Origin: an uncultured Methanomassiliicoccaceae archaeon
GTDB taxonomy: Archaea; Thermoplasmatota; Thermoplasmata; Methanomassiliicoccales; Methanomethylophilaceae
Assembly: GCA_905187815.1 (NCBI GenBank)
Contig: CAJJJM010000002.1
Span: forward strand, 190,381-254,380
DNA: 64,000 nt
Direction of reading: 5' to 3'
The notes beneath the pieces are model-generated. The model worked only from the letters and a program-made list of their open reading frames with translations. It was not told where the DNA came from and did no database searches. Below, in pieces: positions 60,019 to 64,000 of the stretch. Every line of letters begins with the position of its first letter. Position 1 is the stretch's first letter. Position numbers and translations under genes: made by a program.

Positions 60019-60123
60019 CGGCATGGCCAGGGAGATGGGGAACAGCCCCTCCAGGGTACTGAGCCCCAGCGCCAGCGCTGCCAGCACGGCGCAGAGGGCG
60101 ATGTTTTTTGCTGTCCACTTCAT
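60019..60123 (-). pseudogene. Gx-transporter/heptaprenyl-diphosphate-synthase-component-I-like protein, N-terminal 35 residues only
   Basis: The minus-strand start KWTAKNIALCAVLAALALGL followed by STLEGLFPISLAMP is the opening helix of the Firmicutes Gx-type membrane protein, which normally continues with a GVKLGLAN-like segment. After Pro35 the frame becomes an antisense reading of the archaeal gene. The gene is cut by the junction at about 60019, not by a normal mutation. Confidence 0.7.
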
Positions 60124-60127
60124 GTGC

Positions 60128-60532
60128 TCACCCCACGATCACGTCAGGCGCGTCCGGTACGGATGCGCCCTCCAGGTGGACGACCACCTGGGCAGGCAGG
60201 CACACGATGGACTGCCCGGCACGGGAGATAGCCCCGGTGTGGACGCAGTCCTGGGTGGGACAGTCGCTGTCGGTCACGGAGACGGCGCCGCCCTCGGCGG
60301 CAATGTGCAGCGTATAGCCGCGGCTGGTGACGGTGGCCTCGGTGAAGTCGGACAGGGGGACACGGCGGACCCCCTGACCGGAGATGTCGATGACCACGGT
60401 GAGGGCGCCGCTTTGGTTTTTGGGCAGATAGAAGCACAGCGCGGAGACGACGGCCAGCAGCACGACCGCCAGCGCCACCAGCGCGTCAAAGCGGTTCCAT
60501 TTCAGTTCAGGCGGCGAGGAGTTGGTAGACAT
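60128..60532 (-). CDS. NusG domain II-containing protein
   Basis: A 134-residue Firmicutes-type protein with a membrane anchor (FDALVALAVVLLAVVSALCFYL) and the NusG_II signature DSDCPTQDCVHTGAISRAGQSIVCLP. Such genes lie between apbE and the Gx gene in many Clostridia and are thought to serve flavin-linked electron transfer. It overlaps apbE by 26 nt. Start is ATG 60532. Confidence 0.85.
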   Translation of the reverse strand: MSTNSSPPELKWNRFDALVALAVVLLAVVSALCFYLPKNQSGALTVVIDISGQGVRRVPLSDFTEATVTSRGYTLHIAAEGGAVSVTDSDCPTQDCVHTGAISRAGQSIVCLPAQVVVHLEGASVPDAPDVIVG

Positions 60533-61541
60533 AGGCGGTTCCGTCCTTTTCGTTAAAACAGTCGGCCAGACCGGGGGTGTAGACCACGCGGCCGTCCCGG
60601 GTGATGAGCACCATGTCGAAGGACATGCTCTGGGAGCGCCAGAAGTCCACGGCGGCCTGCTCACCCATAACGTACAGGGCGGTGGAGTAGGCGTCGGCAC
60701 GGGTGCCCTGCCCGCCGAAGCCGCCCCGTGTGACGACGGAGACGCTGGTCAGGTCACTTTGGACGGGATAGCCGGTCTTAGGATCGAGAATATGCTGGTA
60801 CACCGTGCCGTCCGGCGCGGTGAAATAGCGCTGGTAGCCGCCGGAGGTGACCACAAAGGCATCCGACAGGCTCAGGGTGCAGACATAGCCCTCGCTGGCG
60901 GCGGGGTCCTGAATGGCCACCGACCAGGGCTTGTTCTGGGCGTTGGTGCCGTAGACGTACACGTTACCGCCCAGATTGGCGCAGCCGCCGGTGAGGGCGC
61001 TGCGGTGGAACAGGACGGCGGCGCAGTCGGAGGCGTAGCCCTTGGCGATGCCGCCCAGATCGACGGAGCAGCCCTCATCCAGAGAGATGCTGCAAAATTC
61101 GGACTGGTGGACGTGCTCATAGCCCACCAGAGGCAGCAGCGCGTCAATCTCCGCCTGAGAGGGGACGCGGGGACTGTCGGAGGTGATGCCCCACAGCTCC
61201 ACCAGCGGGGCGATGGTGATATCGAAGGCACCGTCCGTTTCCTGGCTGTGCTGCAGCGCCCACGACAGCAGCTGCGCACCGTCCTCGTCCCAGACGGCGG
61301 AGCCGTCACGGTTCAGACGGGAGACCTCGCTGGTGTCCACCGTGCGGGAGAGGGAGGATTCCAGCGTGTTGACGGTGCGGCTCAGGTCAGCCAGCATGTC
61401 ATCAGCGCCGTCGCCGATGGCCACGAAGGTCATGTAGGTGTCCATGGCGAAGAGCTCCAGCGTCTCACGCTTCTGTGTGCCGCAGGCGGCGAGCGACAGG
61501 GCCATCAGCGCGGCCAAGATAAGGCAGGCAAATCGTTTCAC
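60507..61541 (-). CDS. apbE: FAD:protein FMN transferase (ApbE), lipoprotein
   Basis: A 344-residue ApbE with a lipobox ending at Cys20 (LSLAAC). It has DTYMTFVAIG, the Mg/FAD-binding SVDLGGIAKGYASD, GCANLGGNVYVYG and LDPKTGYPV. It attaches FMN covalently to threonine of flavoproteins outside the membrane. It forms an operon with the NusG_II and Gx genes. The ATG overlaps the recR stop. Confidence 0.9.
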   Translation of the reverse strand: MKRFACLILAALMALSLAACGTQKRETLELFAMDTYMTFVAIGDGADDMLADLSRTVNTLESSLSRTVDTSEVSRLNRDGSAVWDEDGAQLLSWALQHSQETDGAFDITIAPLVELWGITSDSPRVPSQAEIDALLPLVGYEHVHQSEFCSISLDEGCSVDLGGIAKGYASDCAAVLFHRSALTGGCANLGGNVYVYGTNAQNKPWSVAIQDPAASEGYVCTLSLSDAFVVTSGGYQRYFTAPDGTVYQHILDPKTGYPVQSDLTSVSVVTRGGFGGQGTRADAYSTALYVMGEQAAVDFWRSQSMSFDMVLITRDGRVVYTPGLADCFNEKDGTAYVYQLLAA

Positions 61542-62137
61542 AGTTCCCGCCGCCCTTCCAGGGCCCGCATGAGCGTGGCATCATCGGCAAATTCCAGGTG
61601 GCCGCCCACGGGAATGCCATAGGCCAGGCGGGTGACCTTGACGCCGAAGGGCTTGAGCAGCCGGGCGATGTACAGCGCCGTGGCCTCGCCCTCGGTGTCC
61701 GGGTTGGTGGCCATGATGACCTCAGTGATGCCGCCCTGGGCCACGCGGTCCAGCAGGGATCTGATGTGCAGATCGTCAGGGCCTACGTGGTTCATGGGGG
61801 ACAGCACGCCGTGAAGCACATGGTAACGGCCGCGGTACTCCCGGCTGCGCTCGATGGCGATCACGTCCCGGGGGTCAGCCACCACGCAGATGGTGGCGTC
61901 GTCGCGCTTCTGGTCGGCACAGATGGGACACAGGCCGCCGGCGGTCAGGTTCTGACACACGGGGCAGAGGGTCACGCTGCGCTTGGCGTCCATGATGGCG
62001 TCGGCAAAGGCCCGGGCCTCCTGCTCCGGCAGGGACAGCACATAGAAGGCCAGTCGCTGGGCGGATTTATAGCCTACGCCCGGCAAGCGGGCGAACTGCT
62101 CCACTAATTTTTCCAGCGGAGCGGGAAAATACTCCAT
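61538..62137 (-). CDS. recR: Recombination mediator RecR
   Basis: A 199-residue bacterial RecR with the helix-hairpin-helix (LARLPGVGYKSAQRLAF), the zinc finger CPVCQNLTAGGLCPIC and the TOPRIM domain (CVVADPRDVIAIERSREYRG). It acts with RecO in recombinational repair. It is a purely bacterial gene and its presence helps to date the change of organism at about 60,019. Confidence 0.95.
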   Translation of the reverse strand: MEYFPAPLEKLVEQFARLPGVGYKSAQRLAFYVLSLPEQEARAFADAIMDAKRSVTLCPVCQNLTAGGLCPICADQKRDDATICVVADPRDVIAIERSREYRGRYHVLHGVLSPMNHVGPDDLHIRSLLDRVAQGGITEVIMATNPDTEGEATALYIARLLKPFGVKVTRLAYGIPVGGHLEFADDATLMRALEGRREL

Positions 62138-62143
62138 AGGATG

Positions 62144-62788
62144 TTACCCTCTCAGTTCTTTGATCTTGGCGGGGATGTCCGCAGCCTTGTATACGGCGCT
62201 GCCGGCCACCAGCACGTTGGCGCCGGAGGCAATGCAGAGCTTGCAGGTGTCGCCATCCACGCCGCCGTCTACCTCCAGTTCACAGGCAGGGTTCATGGCA
62301 TCGATATAACCGCGGATGGCTTGGACCTTGGGCATCATATCGGCCATAAACTTCTGACCGCCGAAGCCCGGCTCCACGGTCATGACCAGGATCAGCTCCA
62401 CCTTGTCGATGAAGGGCAGGACAGCGCTGGCCGGGGTCTTGGGCTTGACGACCACGCCAGCCTTTTTGCCCTTGGCGTGGATCTTGTCGAGGGCGGAGAG
62501 AATATTCTCCTCGGTGTCCGCCTCCACATGACAGGTGACGATGTCCGCACCGGCATCGCAGAACTGCTCCACATAGCGGACCGGGCGCTCGATCATCAGA
62601 TGGACATCCAGGGGCAGGTCGGTGGTGGGACGAATGGACTTGACCACCGGGATGCCGATGGAGATGTTGGGTACGAACAGACCGTCCATCACGTCCACGT
62701 GGACGTAGTCGGCGGTGGAGATCTTTTCGATGTCGCGGGCCAGATAGGCAAAATCCGCGGACAGGATGGAGGGGGCGATCTTTATCAT
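62144..62788 (-). CDS. rpe: Ribulose-phosphate 3-epimerase
   Basis: A 214-residue TIM-barrel epimerase with IAPSILSADFAYL, VHVDVMDGLFVPN and MTVEPGFGGQKF, the metal and phosphate sites. It works in the pentose phosphate pathway. A bacterial promoter with a consensus TATAAT lies upstream. It is 6 nt from recR, so the block rpe-recR-apbE-NusG_II-Gx is one operon. Confidence 0.94.
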   Translation of the reverse strand: MIKIAPSILSADFAYLARDIEKISTADYVHVDVMDGLFVPNISIGIPVVKSIRPTTDLPLDVHLMIERPVRYVEQFCDAGADIVTCHVEADTEENILSALDKIHAKGKKAGVVVKPKTPASAVLPFIDKVELILVMTVEPGFGGQKFMADMMPKVQAIRGYIDAMNPACELEVDGGVDGDTCKLCIASGANVLVAGSAVYKAADIPAKIKELRG

Positions 62789-62837
62789 GGGTGCATCTTC
62801 CTTTCGCGCCGCAGCGGGCGGCGGGTATATTCAAAGT

Positions 62838-62867
62838 ATTATACCATAGATATACGCGGGATTGCAA
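62838..62867 (-). promoter_or_regulatory. Bacterial sigma-A-type promoter of rpe
   Basis: On the minus strand TTGCAA (-35) and TATAAT (-10) are separated by 18 nt. No archaeal gene in the window shows this structure. Confidence 0.7.
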
Positions 62868-62991
62868 GGCACGGAAAATTTGTCTATTCTGTGAATTTTC
62901 CATAAAAGGGCTTTACCTTTGCCGACTTTTCCTGTAAAATATCGTGTCAGAGAACCTGCGGCATGGCCGCAGGACGCAAAGGGACGGTGCT

Positions 62992-63423
62992 ATGAACTTT
63001 CTGCAACGCATAGGCAACGCGCTGTCGCGTTTCATGTACGGGCGCAACGGTGTGGATAAGCTGGGGCTGACCATGCTGTGGGCGGCGATCCTGCTGAACC
63101 TCATCAATATGTTCCTGCGGGAGAGCCAGCCGGCGGTATACAGCGTCATCAGTCTTGCGTCGGGTATTCTGATGCTGTGGACGCTGTTCCGGATGTTTTC
63201 CCGGAATCTGGAGAAGCGGCGCGGGGAGAACGCACGGTTCATGGAGAAGGTCTGGTGGCCGGTGAGCCGACGCATCGCCGGAAGCCGCCAGCAGCGGATG
63301 GACAAGGAGCACCGGTACTTCACCTGCCCCAGCTGCGGCGCGGTGTGCCGCGTACCCAGAGGGAAGGGACGCATCGTCATCACCTGCCCCCGCTGCGGCA
63401 ATGAGATACACGGAAAGAGTTGA
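62992..63423 (+). CDS. Zinc-ribbon membrane protein
   Basis: A 143-residue protein with two hydrophobic segments near residues 25-42 and 48-66 and a C-terminal zinc ribbon (CPSCGAVCRVPRGKGRIVITCPRCG). It is common in Oscillospiraceae without known function. Start is ATG 62992; longer upstream frames lack a ribosome-binding site. Confidence 0.75.
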   Translation: MNFLQRIGNALSRFMYGRNGVDKLGLTMLWAAILLNLINMFLRESQPAVYSVISLASGILMLWTLFRMFSRNLEKRRGENARFMEKVWWPVSRRIAGSRQQRMDKEHRYFTCPSCGAVCRVPRGKGRIVITCPRCGNEIHGKS

Positions 63424-63438
63424 AATATGACCAACGCC

Positions 63439-63505
63439 CCTGTCATTCCGAACCAGTGACACGGGCGGACAGAGTCGTCCGCCCCTACAAACTCGGAATG
63501 ACAGG
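63439..63505. repeat. Palindromic repeat element, Firmicutes type
   Basis: Perfect 13-bp terminal inverted repeats CCTGTCATTCCGA (63439-63451) and TCGGAATGACAGG (63493-63505) enclose an inner palindrome GGGCGGAC-AGAGTC-GTCCGCCC (63463-63483). It lies between two genes and has no coding capacity. This looks like a miniature mobile or REP-like repeat. Confidence 0.7.
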
Positions 63506-63578
63506 AAGCACCGCCGCGCTGCACGCCATGCACGCCGCGTCCGCTCTTTCATATACTGGAGCAGGGGAGGGATATACC

Positions 63579-63740
63579 GTGCGACGATGTGGCGGCGGAA
63601 GCTGGTTTCTGGGGATCTGCGCGCTGGGGCTGGGACTGGGCATCCTGATCGCCGCCGTGTTTCCGGTGGGGTGCCTGATGTTTCTGGTGGCGTTTCTGCT
63701 GATCGCCTGCGGCGTGGCGTGCTTGCGTGACAGGAGGTGA
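63579..63740 (+). CDS. Small membrane protein (53 residues)
   Basis: From GTG 63579 with GGGGAGGG 7-15 nt upstream. Nearly all of it is two hydrophobic segments (WFLGICALGLGLGILIAAVF and LMFLVAFLLIACGVACL). Clostridial genomes often carry such a gene before spoVM. No function is assigned. Confidence 0.6.
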   Translation: MRRCGGGSWFLGICALGLGLGILIAAVFPVGCLMFLVAFLLIACGVACLRDRR

Positions 63741-63744
63741 GAGC

Positions 63745-63819
63745 GTGAAGATCGTGGTGTGGCGTGCGCCCCGCGGCATGCGGGGCATTCTGCGGCGGCT
63801 GTTCGGTATCCGGGAATAA
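63745..63819 (+). CDS. spoVM: Stage V sporulation protein M (SpoVM)
   Basis: A 24-residue peptide starting at GTG 63745 after AGGAGGTGAGAGC and ending at TAA 63817-63819. Compared with Bacillus SpoVM it keeps Pro9, Gly14, Ile15, Arg17 and Gly21 and has a similar amphipathic pattern. SpoVM senses the curvature of the forespore membrane and anchors SpoIVA. It is far too short for routine calling. The following gene encodes a DUF3794/SPOCS protein, supporting the sporulation context. Confidence 0.8.
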   Translation: MKIVVWRAPRGMRGILRRLFGIRE

Positions 63820-63876
63820 CCGCCCGTGCCCGCACATACACTGGTGACAAACCGTGGAAATGTGAGGGCTATAACT

Positions 63877-64000
63877 ATGGAATGTGGTTTACAGTGGAAG
63901 GACATCACCTGCTGGGAGTACGCCTCCCGGCTGACGCTGACCCATGAGGAGACGCTGGAGGCAGCCATCCCCGATTACTGCCCGGACATGGGGCGTGTGG
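63877..64000 (+). CDS. DUF3794 (SPOCS/SipL-like) protein, N-terminal fragment
   Basis: The first 41 residues are present before the window ends. The segment THEETLEAAIPDYCPDMGRV matches the start of the SPOCS domain found in Clostridial SipL and related spore-coat morphogenetic proteins. SipL partners SpoIVA at the forespore surface, so its place beside spoVM is meaningful. Confidence 0.65.
   Translation, partial: MECGLQWKDITCWEYASRLTLTHEETLEAAIPDYCPDMGRV

Noticed and set aside
58196..60556. A 786-codon plus-strand open frame covering the ATPase, binding protein and part of the bacterial block
   Set aside because: It runs out of frame through the ATPase, in frame through the binding protein and antisense through the NusG_II gene. 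It is an artefact of high GC and of the contig join.
60019..64000. Recent horizontal transfer of a Firmicutes island into the archaeon
   Set aside because: No integrase, repeat or tRNA site at the boundary; both boundary genes are broken; the segment holds housekeeping and sporulation genes with bacterial promoters. A chimeric contig is simpler.
1..64000. CRISPR arrays, prophage, defence islands or insertion sequences
   Set aside because: No regularly spaced repeats, cas, transposase, integrase or phage structural genes were found in any frame.

Overview
Most of this window (positions 1 to about 60,019) reads as one archaeal genome. The last 4 kb are bacterial.

The archaeal part looks like a member of the Methanomassiliicoccales (Thermoplasmata-related, methyl-reducing methanogens). 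It has the archaeal S10/spc ribosomal operon, aIF1, Rnp1, Cbf5, aRF1, PurP, PdaD, heterodisulfide reductase HdrC/HdrB, an elongator tRNA-Met with an intron, TATA-box promoters that often sit about 27 nt from a start codon, and near-total avoidance of TAG stop codons, which fits an organism that decodes UAG as pyrrolysine. Base composition is about 60% GC.

Layout. 1-2.9 kb: an FAD/NAD disulfide oxidoreductase (cut by the window edge), archaeosine radical SAM enzyme RaSEA and a small DUF5611-like protein. 2.9-18.8 kb: one long plus-strand operon, L3-L4-L23-L2-S19-L22-S3-L29-aIF1-Rnp1-S17-L14-L24-S4e-L5-S14-S8-L6-L32e-L19e-L18-S5-L30-L15-SecY-EMC3/YidC-like-Cmk-Cbf5. 18.8-29.8 kb: translation and nucleotide genes (trpS, pheS, dtdA, pyrH, aRF1, argS, a GNAT acetyltransferase) with several unknowns. 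29.9-36 kb: purP with a membrane protein, a UbiA prenyltransferase, a radical SAM protein, an orphan Ada zinc domain, tRNA-Gln, a winged-helix regulator and adk. 36-45 kb: GlcD-type oxidase, DUF1508, site-2 protease, a multidomain PAPS-reductase-like protein, pdaD, a PAC2 protein and an M16 peptidase. 44.6-47.5 kb: hydrogenase maturation protease, divergent LysR/ModE-like regulator, hdrC-hdrB. 47.8-55.4 kb: S3Ae, tRNA-Met, ArsA-type ATPase, AMMECR1, pyrC, a YkgJ protein, LSm-L37e-purF. 55.4-60 kb: two SAM methyltransferases and a FecCD/FecE-type ABC importer whose binding protein carries a dockerin-like domain.

Near 60,019 the sequence changes to Firmicutes (Clostridia/Oscillospiraceae-like) DNA: a truncated Gx-type membrane protein, NusG-domain-II protein, ApbE, RecR and Rpe on the minus strand, then on the plus strand a zinc-ribbon membrane protein, a small membrane protein, the 24-residue sporulation peptide SpoVM and the start of a DUF3794 (SPOCS) protein. 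Both genes at the join are broken at the same point, so a chimeric contig is the simplest reading.

The most interesting regulatory signals are a CGCG-rich element next to TATA boxes of growth genes, a 10-bp palindrome over the promoter of the hydrogenase-protease/regulator pair with a related palindrome before hdrC, and two divergent gene pairs that appear to share one symmetric TATA box.
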